Assembly: GCA_017991555.1 (NCBI GenBank)
Contig: JAGOQM010000009.1
Span: forward strand, 1-64,000
DNA length: 64,000 nucleotides
Source: Neisseriaceae bacterium
GTDB taxonomy: Bacteria; Pseudomonadota; Gammaproteobacteria; Burkholderiales; Neisseriaceae
Direction of reading: 5' to 3'
The notes below the pieces were generated by a model. It made no database searches. It was not told the origin of the DNA and saw nothing but the letters and a program-made list of their open reading frames with translations. This document shows positions 57,198-64,000 of this stretch, in pieces. Position 1 is the first letter of the stretch, and each line of letters starts with the position of its first letter. Made by a program: the position numbers and the translations under genes.

Positions 57198-57836
57198 GTG
57201 TTAGCAGAATTCGGCGTCGTCAATTTATGGACTTATTTGGTCGGGGTGATTTTCATCATTATTTTACCCGGCCCTAACTCTATTTACGTCCTTAAAACAG
57301 GAGTCAGCCACGGCGTTAAGGCTGGCTACACGGCGGCTCTGGGCGTGTTCATTGGCGACGCCATTTTAATCTTTTGCGCCTACATTGGCATCGCTTCGCT
57401 GATCCGTACCTCGCCCCTATTCTTCACCCTCATTAAATTCTTAGGGGCCTTGTACTTGCTGTTCTTGGGCCTCAAGATTTTATACGCCAGCTTATTTAAG
57501 CCACAGCAGGCAGCGGCGCCGGTGATCGAATCTGGCCACAGCATCATGCGTAAATCATTGACGCTGAGCCTGACCAACCCGAAGGCGATTCTGTTTTATG
57601 TGTCGTTTTTTGTACAGTTCATTGATTTTAACTACGCCCACACCAGCGTGTCGTTCTTGATCTTGGCGGCCATTTTAGAAATCGTCAGCTTTGTGTATTT
57701 GACCACGCTGATTTTTGCCGGCGCGCTGTTGGCCAAATTTTTCAGCCACCGTAAAATCTTGGCCAAGCTCGGCAACAGCGCCGTGGGCGTGCTGTTCTTG
57801 GCCTTTGCGACGCGTCTGGCCACCCTATCCAACTGA
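57198..57836 (+). CDS. leuE: LysE/RhtB-family amino acid exporter, LeuE-like
   Basis: A 212-residue exporter with six hydrophobic helices. The N-terminal AEFGVVNLWTYLVGVIFI, the PGPNSIYVLKTG motif, GVFIGDAILIF and LSLTNPKAILFYVSFFVQFI (20 residues) follow LeuE closely. LeuE exports leucine and some other hydrophobic amino acids. A GTG start codon is used, with AGGA 10-13 bases before it. Its end overlaps the convergent phosphodiesterase gene by 12 bp. Confidence 0.87.
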   Translation: MLAEFGVVNLWTYLVGVIFIIILPGPNSIYVLKTGVSHGVKAGYTAALGVFIGDAILIFCAYIGIASLIRTSPLFFTLIKFLGALYLLFLGLKILYASLFKPQQAAAPVIESGHSIMRKSLTLSLTNPKAILFYVSFFVQFIDFNYAHTSVSFLILAAILEIVSFVYLTTLIFAGALLAKFFSHRKILAKLGNSAVGVLFLAFATRLATLSN

Positions 57837-58604
57837 GGCTGAAGCCAACTGGCCCAGCATGGCGCGGCGCTGATCGAGCGCGTCCGTCACCACCGCATGA
57901 GCGCCCCAAGCCAGCAACTGCTGCGCTTGGGCCACGTCATTTACCGTCCAAGCCAACACCTTAAAGCCGGCATCGCGCACGGCCTTAATGCGCGCGCGCG
58001 TCCACAGCGACGCTTCGGCATGTAACGACACACAGCCCAACTCGTGCAGCAACGCCAACACGTCGTCGGGCCAGGTTTCGATCAGTAGGCCGCGTGGCAC
58101 TTCAGGGGCGGCTTCTTGCGCTGCCTGTAAGGCCACCACCGAAAACGACGACAGCAGCGGCAACGGCTGCCCTCTGAGCGCCGGCGTGTGCCAGTGAGCG
58201 CCCACCTTCTTGGCCACGGCGCGCCCGGTCGCGCGCTCTTCACCCAAGCAAGGCTTGAGTTCGATGTTCATCTGTAGGGCATGCGCCAAGCAAAAGGCCA
58301 CCACCTCATCTAGGCTCGGCACCCGCTCGCTGGCAAAGTCGGCGGCAAACCAGCTGCCCGCATCTAAGCGACTTAAATCGGGCCAGTTCAGGCCTTTGGC
58401 CAGACCATCGCCATTGGTGGTGCGGGCCAAATCATCATCATGCAATAAAAACGGCACCGTATCGCGCGACAGCTTAACGTCGAATTCGACGGCGTTAAAG
58501 CCATGGTCTACCGCGGCTTGCATCCCCGCCAGCGTGTTCTCTGGTGCCAGCTGGCCGCCCCCACGATGTGCGACCAGGGTCGGTAAAGTCCAAATCGGTT
58601 TCAT
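57825..58604 (-). CDS. ugpQ: Glycerophosphodiester phosphodiesterase
   Basis: A 259-residue cytosolic GDPD-fold enzyme. Catalytic residues lie in VAHRGGGQLAPENTLAG (start), EFDVKLSRD and LLHDDDLARTT. It hydrolyses glycerophosphodiesters to glycerol-3-phosphate and an alcohol. No signal peptide follows from the chosen start at 58604, which has AAGGAGCAGGAC before it; the frame is open to 58736 but that overlaps the HAD gene. It follows the HAD gene by 28 bp, forming a pair. Confidence 0.9.
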   Translation of the reverse strand: MKPIWTLPTLVAHRGGGQLAPENTLAGMQAAVDHGFNAVEFDVKLSRDTVPFLLHDDDLARTTNGDGLAKGLNWPDLSRLDAGSWFAADFASERVPSLDEVVAFCLAHALQMNIELKPCLGEERATGRAVAKKVGAHWHTPALRGQPLPLLSSFSVVALQAAQEAAPEVPRGLLIETWPDDVLALLHELGCVSLHAEASLWTRARIKAVRDAGFKVLAWTVNDVAQAQQLLAWGAHAVVTDALDQRRAMLGQLASASVG

Positions 58605-58632
58605 GTCCTGCTCCTTAAGCTGGGCCAAGCAC

Positions 58633-59328
58633 TCACCGGCAGGCCGATGCCTGCGTTTGGCGATGGCCAAAACTAAAAATAGGCCAGCCTTGCTGCTGGG
58701 CCACTTTCTGTAGGCGCGCGTCGGGGTTGACGACAACGGGATGGGTCACCTGCTGCAACAAGGGCAAATCATTGTGTGAATCGCTGTAAAAATACACCCG
58801 CTCAAAGTCTTGTAACGACTGCCCCCGCTCGGCCAGCCAGGCCTTTAATCGCTTCACCTTCCCCAAGCTAAAGCTGGGCTCGCCCACGTAACGACCGGTA
58901 TAATAGCCTTGGGCATCCTGTTCGGCGTCGACGCCGATTAAGTGGTCGATGCCAAAATGGGCCACGATGGGCCAGGCCAAGAACGTGTTGGTGGCGGTGA
59001 TCACCATCACCACATCTTGCGCCCTTTGGTGCAATGCCACCAGCGATAATGCAGTGGGGCAAATCATCGGCAAAATTTCCGCCGTCATATAAGCTTCATG
59101 TAGGTTGGCCAAGGTTTCTGGGCTAAATGCCGCCAGCGTGGCCAATTGAAAGGCCAAATATTCTGGCATGTTCAAGCACCCTTTCTGGTAATCTTGATAA
59201 TACGCCAGCCGTTTTTGATAATGTTCTGGACCATACAACCCCTGCTCGACCAAGAAACGCGCCCAGGCCATGTCGCAGTCGCCCAGCAATAAGGTGTGGT
59301 CTAAGTCAAAAATCGCTAAGTTCATCAC
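58633..59328 (-). CDS. HAD-IB family hydrolase (SerB-like)
   Basis: A 231-residue haloacid-dehalogenase phosphatase. Motif I is FDLDHTLLLGD (nucleophile D9), motif II ITATNTF, and motif III lies in YFYSDSHNDLPLL. The cap domain is of the small helical SerB type. Family members dephosphorylate phosphoserine, phosphoglycerol or related small molecules. Its partner gene in the operon makes glycerol-3-phosphate, so a glycerol phosphate substrate is possible but unproven. Confidence 0.87.
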   Translation of the reverse strand: MMNLAIFDLDHTLLLGDCDMAWARFLVEQGLYGPEHYQKRLAYYQDYQKGCLNMPEYLAFQLATLAAFSPETLANLHEAYMTAEILPMICPTALSLVALHQRAQDVVMVITATNTFLAWPIVAHFGIDHLIGVDAEQDAQGYYTGRYVGEPSFSLGKVKRLKAWLAERGQSLQDFERVYFYSDSHNDLPLLQQVTHPVVVNPDARLQKVAQQQGWPIFSFGHRQTQASACR

Positions 59329-59667
59329 TTTGCCCTCTAAGTGTGTGCCAAATAATCAATGTCATGCGCTGTTGTCTATGCCGTTCAGTATAGACACCCT
59401 AATTGACAATATGATGACAAACAAAGACTTAGCCTAAAAGCTTCGGTTTTTTTAATCGCGCCATTTAAAAATAAACCACCATTAACTCAAAGACTTAAAT
59501 AAATTACCCTACAGACATACGGATCTTATCCCATAATCTCATGGTCTTTGCTAAACTAATCGGACCGTACGGGGTCAGATTCATCATCCCTCGATTGAAC
59601 GCTTCGAACACCTTAAACTCAGTGGCCTTGCCTGCCTTTTAACCAGACGAAAGACCAAACGCCTCCC
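59329..59667. other. Divergent intergenic region before mltA
   Basis: No gene is seen. A small inverted repeat, GTCTAT...ATAGAC at 59374-59395, lies 46 bp upstream of the HAD gene and could be a regulatory site. The rest is AT-rich and shows no clear hairpin. Confidence 0.5.
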
Positions 59668-60975
59668 ATGAAAAAACTGCTTTTATCCGCCTGTATGATC
59701 GCGTTTTTAACCAGCTGTGCGGTTAAATTACCGACCACCCCCACCACGCCGCCTAAAAGCAGCACCCTCCCACCCCCACCGCCTGCCCAACAGCTGCCGC
59801 CTGCCGTCACCGACCCAAGAACCTCGGTTAAATACGTGCCTGCCGCCCACGCGCAGTTGCCCAACTGGGCACAGCAAAATTTCAGTAAAAGCTTGGAATC
59901 ATTTAAACGCAGCTGTGAAAGCCTGAAAAACCAGCCTAACTGGGCGTATACCTGTCAGGTCGCCAACCAAATCGACCCCACTAATCAGGCGCTGGTGAAA
60001 CAGTTCTTTGAACAGTATTTTGTGGCGTGGAAGGTCATTGATAAAGAGCAAGACAAAGGCACCGTCACTGGCTATTACGAACCGGTGCTACACGGTGCGG
60101 TGAATCCGTCGATGACGGCCAAGTTCCCGATTTATGGCGTGCCCAATGACATGGTGACGGTAGACCTACCGGCTTCGGCGCGGGGCCAAGGCCAGGTCGG
60201 CATCCGTAAAGTCAGCGACAACCGGGGCCAAATCGTGGCCGGCGGCGAATACCAGGCCAACCTGGCCGAATTTCCCATTACCGAACGCTCTAAGGCCTTA
60301 AAAGGCCGCTTTGAAGGCAACCGTTTCGTGCCTTACTACACCCGTGGCCAAATCAATACCGGCATTTTGAACAATCGCGCCCCCATCTTGGGCTATGCGA
60401 ACGATGCCGTAGAGCTGTTTTTCTTACAGGTTCAAGGCTCTGGCCGCATGCAAACGCCGGATGGTAAGTTTGTGCGCCTCAGCTATGCCGATAAAAACGA
60501 ACACCCGTATAAATCGATTGGCCGCTACTTGGCCGACCGCGGCGAGCTGCCTTTAGCCCAAACCTCAATGCAAGGCATTAAAGCGTGGGTACAGCAAAAC
60601 CCGACTCGCCTCAATGAAGTGTTGAGCCACAACCCCAGCTTTGTGTTCTTTAGGGTCTTGCCCGAAGCCGGCAACGCCGGCCCCATCGGTGCCCTAGGCG
60701 TGCCGCTGACGGATGAATACTCGGGCGCGGTAGACCGTCACCACATTGAACTGGGCGCGCCGATTTTCCTATCGACCACCTACCCCGTGACCTATCAGCC
60801 ACTCAATCGCCTTATTATGGCGCAAGACACTGGCTCAGCGATTTTAGGCGGCATCCGCGTCGACTTCTTCTGGGGCTATGGCGACAAGGCTGGCGAAGTG
60901 GCCGGCAAAATGAAGCAACAAGGCCAAGTATGGCAGCTGCTGCCACACGGCACCCTGCCAAAATACCGCCCCTAA
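59668..60975 (+). CDS. mltA: Membrane-bound lytic transglycosylase A
   Basis: A 435-residue lipoprotein with lipobox LTSC (C17) and a proline-rich linker (to about residue 50). The MltA domain begins near residue 120 (GYYEPVLHGAV), and the 3D domain holds the catalytic aspartate region QDTGSAILGGIRVDFFWG and ends with GYGDKAGEVAGKM. It cleaves the glycan strands of peptidoglycan to 1,6-anhydro products from the outer membrane. A terminator follows. Residue composition is ordinary. Confidence 0.95.
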   Translation: MKKLLLSACMIAFLTSCAVKLPTTPTTPPKSSTLPPPPPAQQLPPAVTDPRTSVKYVPAAHAQLPNWAQQNFSKSLESFKRSCESLKNQPNWAYTCQVANQIDPTNQALVKQFFEQYFVAWKVIDKEQDKGTVTGYYEPVLHGAVNPSMTAKFPIYGVPNDMVTVDLPASARGQGQVGIRKVSDNRGQIVAGGEYQANLAEFPITERSKALKGRFEGNRFVPYYTRGQINTGILNNRAPILGYANDAVELFFLQVQGSGRMQTPDGKFVRLSYADKNEHPYKSIGRYLADRGELPLAQTSMQGIKAWVQQNPTRLNEVLSHNPSFVFFRVLPEAGNAGPIGALGVPLTDEYSGAVDRHHIELGAPIFLSTTYPVTYQPLNRLIMAQDTGSAILGGIRVDFFWGYGDKAGEVAGKMKQQGQVWQLLPHGTLPKYRP

Positions 60976-60994
60976 GTAACAGACAGCCACACCC

Positions 60995-61020
60995 AACCTT
61001 GCCTCGGCAAGGTTTTTTTT
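60995..61020 (+). terminator. Terminator of mltA
   Basis: AACCTTGCC, two bases, GGCAAGGTT, then T8. It begins 20 bp after the stop codon. Confidence 0.92.
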
Positions 61021-61139
61021 CGCCCACTGCCGCCTCAGCCACGGCGTCTGACACCAGCCATAACCTTCCTGGTATCGGTGTTTAGGGCTTGCCCCCGTTT
61101 GGTTTATGAAACACAAAACTTAAATGGCATAAAAAAGTG

Positions 61140-61306
61140 TTGCATAAACCTTGGTTTGCCGTTATATTTTATGCTAATGGATTATTCAATAGGTACTTAA
61201 CGGCTCTAATCATGCCCAGCACCAGACAAAATGCCCTTCATTACAGGCGAAACGACTTACCCCAGTGCTTCGAAACCAGCAGTTAGGGTTTTGAAGCACT
61301 TTTTTT
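61140..61306 (+). ncRNA. Candidate small RNA or leader RNA upstream of abgT
   Basis: A promoter-like TTGCAT (61140-61145), a 17-base spacer and TATATT (61163-61168) is followed about 130 bp later by a 14-bp stem (61264-61277 with 61287-61300, one G-T pair) and a run of T. The predicted RNA starts near 61175. A 24-codon open frame (61212-61286) without a Shine-Dalgarno ends in the terminator loop, so a leader-peptide mechanism is an alternative. No known riboswitch was recognised. Confidence 0.5.
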
Positions 61307-61623
61307 ATGCCGTTTGGCCGAATCTGGCGCCAAATGCGCCAACAGCCTGACATGCCAATTCTCTATTTTGGCTATTTTATGTCCATAAGATACGCTATAT
61401 CCATAATGAATAAATCATTAATTTAAACAACGAACACTTTGTCCAATGGCCTCAAACCCTGTTCAATTGCCGCCCGGGTCGCCACCACGCCCAGCATTAA
61501 TCTGCCCTTTTAGACAAGCCTTATTGCCAAGGCATGGGGGTTTCCCTACCATTCGCCGGCTAGCCCATAACCATAATAATGACATGGGCGTGTTCACTGT
61601 TTTCATCATACAAAGGCTTAAAT

Positions 61624-63222
61624 ATGACGCAAAAACCTGTCCCGACCCCGCCCGCAAACGCGGGCGCTCGTAAAAGTATCTTTAATCGTTTTTTAGACAC
61701 CGTTGAATGGCTCGGCAACCTTCTGCCCCATCCAGTCACCTTATTTGCTTTATTTTGCGTGGTCATCGTGTTGGCTTCCGGCGTGGCCGGTTATTTTGGC
61801 CTGTCCGTGGTTGACCCCCGTCCCGAAGGCGCCTCTGGTCGCGCCGCCGATGGCATGATTCACGTGGTCAGCCTGTTCAACGCCGAAGGCCTGCAGCGCA
61901 TTTTGACCGAAATGGTCAAAAACTTTACCAGCTTTGCCCCCTTAGGCACGGTTTTGGTGGCCCTTATGGGCGTTTCCCTGGCCGAGCATTCTGGCCTACT
62001 GTCGGCGGCCATGCGTCGTCTCGTGATGGGCGCCTCTAAGCGCATGGTCACCCTAGTGGTGGTGTTTGCCGGCATTATGTCCAATACCGCCGCTGAGTTA
62101 GGCTATGTGATGCTGATCCCCCTGGCCGCCATGCTGTTCCATTCCCTAGGCCGCCACCCCTTAGCCGGCCTTGCCGCGGCGTTTGCCGGCGTTTCTGGCG
62201 GCTACAGCGCCAACCTGTTATTGGGCACGGTCGACCCCTTGCTGTCCGGCATTACCGAAGCCGCAGCGCAAATGCTAGACCCTACTTATATGGTTGGCCC
62301 TGAGGTCAACTGGTATTTCATGGCCGCATCGACCTTTTTGATCACCGGTTTGGGCGCCTTTATTACTGAAAAAGTTGTGGAGCCTAAGCTGGGCACCTAC
62401 AACAGCGACGACGCCAGCGAACCGCTGAGCACCAATATGGAAAAGCTCACCCCACTGGAAAGCCGTGGCCTACGCAATGCCGGCCTAGCCGCGCTGGCCG
62501 TCATCGCCATCTTCGCGTTAACCATCGTGCCCGAAAACGGCATTTTGCGTCACCCAGAAACCGGCACCATCACCGGCTCGCCCTTTCTAAGAGGCATTGT
62601 GGCGCTGATTTTCGTGTTCTTTGCGGTACCCGGCTATGTGTATGGCCGCACCGTGGGCACCATGCGTCGCGACACCGAAGTCATTCAAGCCATGTCCAGC
62701 ACCATGAGCACCATGGGCACCTACATCGTGTTGGTGTTTTTTGCGGCACAGTTTGTGGCCTTCTTCGACTGGACCAACTTTGGCCAAGTCTTTGCCGTGG
62801 GTGGGGCAGAATTCTTGCAAAACATCGGCCTGACCGGTCCCTTCTTGTTCTTTGCCTTCATCGTCATCTGCGCCATCATCAACCTGATGTTGGGCTCGGC
62901 GTCGGCGCAGTGGGCCATTACCGCGCCTATTTTTGTGCCGATGCTGATGCTGGTGGGCTATGCACCGGAAGTGATTCAGGCGGCCTATCGGATTGGCGAC
63001 TCGGTCACCAACATCATCACGCCAATGATGAGCTATTTTGGCATGATCATGGCCGTGGCGATTCGCTACCAAAAGAACCTCGGCTTGGGCACGCTGATTG
63101 CCACCATGCTGCCGTATTCGATCACGTTCTTAGTGGGTTGGAGCCTGTTGTTCTACATTTGGGTCTTCCTCCTGGGCCTGCCCGTAGGCCCAGGTGCGGC
63201 GACTTACTACACGCCTAACTAA
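61624..63222 (+). CDS. AbgT-family transporter (MtrF-like)
   Basis: A 532-residue membrane carrier. The family features NTAAELGYVMLIPLAAM, GVSGGYSANLLLGTVDPLLSG (shortened to SGGYSANLLLGTVDPLLSG) and NLMLGSASAQWAITAPIFVP (20 residues) are present, with about nine helices and two hairpins. AbgT imports p-aminobenzoyl-glutamate; MtrF of Neisseria gonorrhoeae has been reported to export sulfonamides. Direction and substrate are open here. The start at 61624 has AAAGG upstream; the frame extends to 61579 without a better site. Two tandem terminators follow. Confidence 0.9.
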   Translation: MTQKPVPTPPANAGARKSIFNRFLDTVEWLGNLLPHPVTLFALFCVVIVLASGVAGYFGLSVVDPRPEGASGRAADGMIHVVSLFNAEGLQRILTEMVKNFTSFAPLGTVLVALMGVSLAEHSGLLSAAMRRLVMGASKRMVTLVVVFAGIMSNTAAELGYVMLIPLAAMLFHSLGRHPLAGLAAAFAGVSGGYSANLLLGTVDPLLSGITEAAAQMLDPTYMVGPEVNWYFMAASTFLITGLGAFITEKVVEPKLGTYNSDDASEPLSTNMEKLTPLESRGLRNAGLAALAVIAIFALTIVPENGILRHPETGTITGSPFLRGIVALIFVFFAVPGYVYGRTVGTMRRDTEVIQAMSSTMSTMGTYIVLVFFAAQFVAFFDWTNFGQVFAVGGAEFLQNIGLTGPFLFFAFIVICAIINLMLGSASAQWAITAPIFVPMLMLVGYAPEVIQAAYRIGDSVTNIITPMMSYFGMIMAVAIRYQKNLGLGTLIATMLPYSITFLVGWSLLFYIWVFLLGLPVGPGAATYYTPN

Positions 63223-63238
63223 GCGCCCATTCGCACTG

Positions 63239-63319
63239 ACCACACCGGCCAAACGTCACTCGTTGGCGCCGGTGTGGTGCGTTTTTAACCGTCCATTTAA
63301 ATAGGGATGGTTTTTTTTT
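63239..63319 (+). terminator. Tandem terminators after abgT
   Basis: The first stem ACCACACCGGC (63239-63249) pairs with 63268-63278 and ends in TTTTT. A second, shorter stem (63287-63294 with 63305-63312) is followed directly by seven T. Both precede the AraC-type gene. Confidence 0.85.
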
Positions 63320-63392
63320 GCTAATCATTGGATAATAAGCCTTAGTTAAGCGTTTGATTCCGAACCAAAACATTGAAAAACAACCCGAATTG

Positions 63393-64000
63393 ATGCCCGA
63401 GCAAATGACCAGCCCCGTGAAACCATCGGCGTTAATCACCTTGCCTGATGACGCCCACCATCACCACCATGAGTATCATCAGGTGGTTATTGGCATTTCT
63501 GGGCAATCGCGCTTTGACGTCACCGGCAAGCAACGCCTCATCGGGCCGGCACAAGGGTGTTTGGTGTATTCAGAAGCCGAACATGAATTTTTAGGCATCG
63601 GGCAAAACCAAATGCTGATTCTAAACGTCCAGCTCAGCGAATCGCTCGGCCAGCAAACCCTGAATCAAGTGTCTAATTTATTTGAGCAAAACCCCTTTTT
63701 CCAGCTCAATCACAGCAGCCAGCAACTGACCCAGCTGTTGGCCAACCAAATTGCCCTGTATCCAAACGACCCTTTGCTCAATCAAGCCTGTACCGACACC
63801 CTGATCTGTATGCTGCGCCATCATTTACCCGATGAAGGCCCAGAGCGACCGCTGAGCCGTTTAAACATGGACATCATTGATGCCTACATCGACGCCCACT
63901 TAGAGCGCAAGATCAGCGTGGCACAGCTGGCGGGCCGAGTCTTCTTAGGCGAAAGCCAGTTCCACGCCCTGTTCAAACAGCAAACCGGCGTCACGCCCTA
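63393..64000 (+). CDS. AraC-family transcriptional regulator (cut by window end)
   Basis: An open frame of 202 codons that runs off the window. Residues 1-130 form a cupin-like sensor domain (AHHHHHEYHQVVIGISGQS near 20-40). The first helix-turn-helix of an AraC domain begins near residue 160 (ISVAQLAGRVFLGESQFHALF) and the QTGVTPY turn is the last visible part. An ATG at 63405 is an alternative start; neither has a strong Shine-Dalgarno. The second DNA-binding helix is missing only because the window ends. Confidence 0.85.
   Translation, partial: MPEQMTSPVKPSALITLPDDAHHHHHEYHQVVIGISGQSRFDVTGKQRLIGPAQGCLVYSEAEHEFLGIGQNQMLILNVQLSESLGQQTLNQVSNLFEQNPFFQLNHSSQQLTQLLANQIALYPNDPLLNQACTDTLICMLRHHLPDEGPERPLSRLNMDIIDAYIDAHLERKISVAQLAGRVFLGESQFHALFKQQTGVTP

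Larger units (their letters stand above)
60976..61623. other. Intergenic region between mltA and abgT
   Basis: The region holds the mltA terminator, a free-standing promoter/terminator pair (61140-61306, listed as a candidate small RNA), and about 300 bp before abgT with no recognised motif. The upstream half is AT-rich. Confidence 0.6.

Overview
The window reads as chromosomal DNA of a betaproteobacterium, most probably a Neisseriales relative. The DNA polymerase III alpha N-terminus, the PhaM-like protein encoded directly before dnaE, the MtrF/AbgT-type transporter and the order atpI-B-E-F-H-A-G-D-C next to parB-parA-rsmG-mnmG all fit. The lineage call is an inference from protein character. 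No Neisseriaceae-type DNA uptake sequence is abundant. No rRNA, tRNA, CRISPR array, prophage or transposase gene was found.

Layout. 1-5.7 kb: a PepSY/flavodoxin/NADPH-reductase fusion, a QseBC-like two-component system and a YgiW-type periplasmic protein. Each of the three transcription units is preceded by the same tandem CTTAAG box at the same distance from a -10 element. 6.6-9.3 kb: azlCD, slyX and a Na+/H+ antiporter on the minus strand. 9.3-16.4 kb: the complete F-type ATP synthase operon. 16.5-20.8 kb: parB, parA, rsmG and mnmG. 20.9-30.9 kb: an exported App1 phosphatase, a methyltransferase, a GIY-YIG protein, dnaE, a PhaM-like protein, a PAP2 phosphatase, and lysA-lptM facing cyaY. 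31-41.4 kb: a Sel1-repeat protein, then an accessory metabolic block (IclR-hutG-gltS, an Ldh-type oxidoreductase, and a TAXI-TRAP transporter with two binding proteins). 41.4-51.5 kb: mutS, a bestrophin, a YqiJ-flotillin pair, a LOG protein and polA. 51.6-56.6 kb: an IclR regulator convergent with a GntP permease / Fe-alcohol dehydrogenase / MmsA operon. 57-64 kb: leuE, a glycerophosphodiesterase, a HAD phosphatase, mltA, a candidate small RNA, an AbgT transporter and an AraC regulator cut by the window edge.

The most unusual feature is a family of non-coding fold-back elements bounded by AAACCATGGTTT palindromes. There are two full copies of about 700 bp (5934-6627 and 28271-28980), one copy with an exact 254-bp internal deletion (22006-22444), and two copies of about 110 bp made mostly of terminal sequence. 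The three larger copies all lie between convergent genes. They carry a stem-loop module whose stems differ by paired, compensatory changes while the apical part is conserved, which suggests selection on a folded RNA or single-stranded DNA.

Functionally, most genes are core. The accessory parts are small transport-and-catabolism cassettes for glutamate-like compounds, hydroxy acids and semialdehydes, each with its own regulator or operator-like palindrome, plus the envelope-linked QseBC-like regulon at the left edge.
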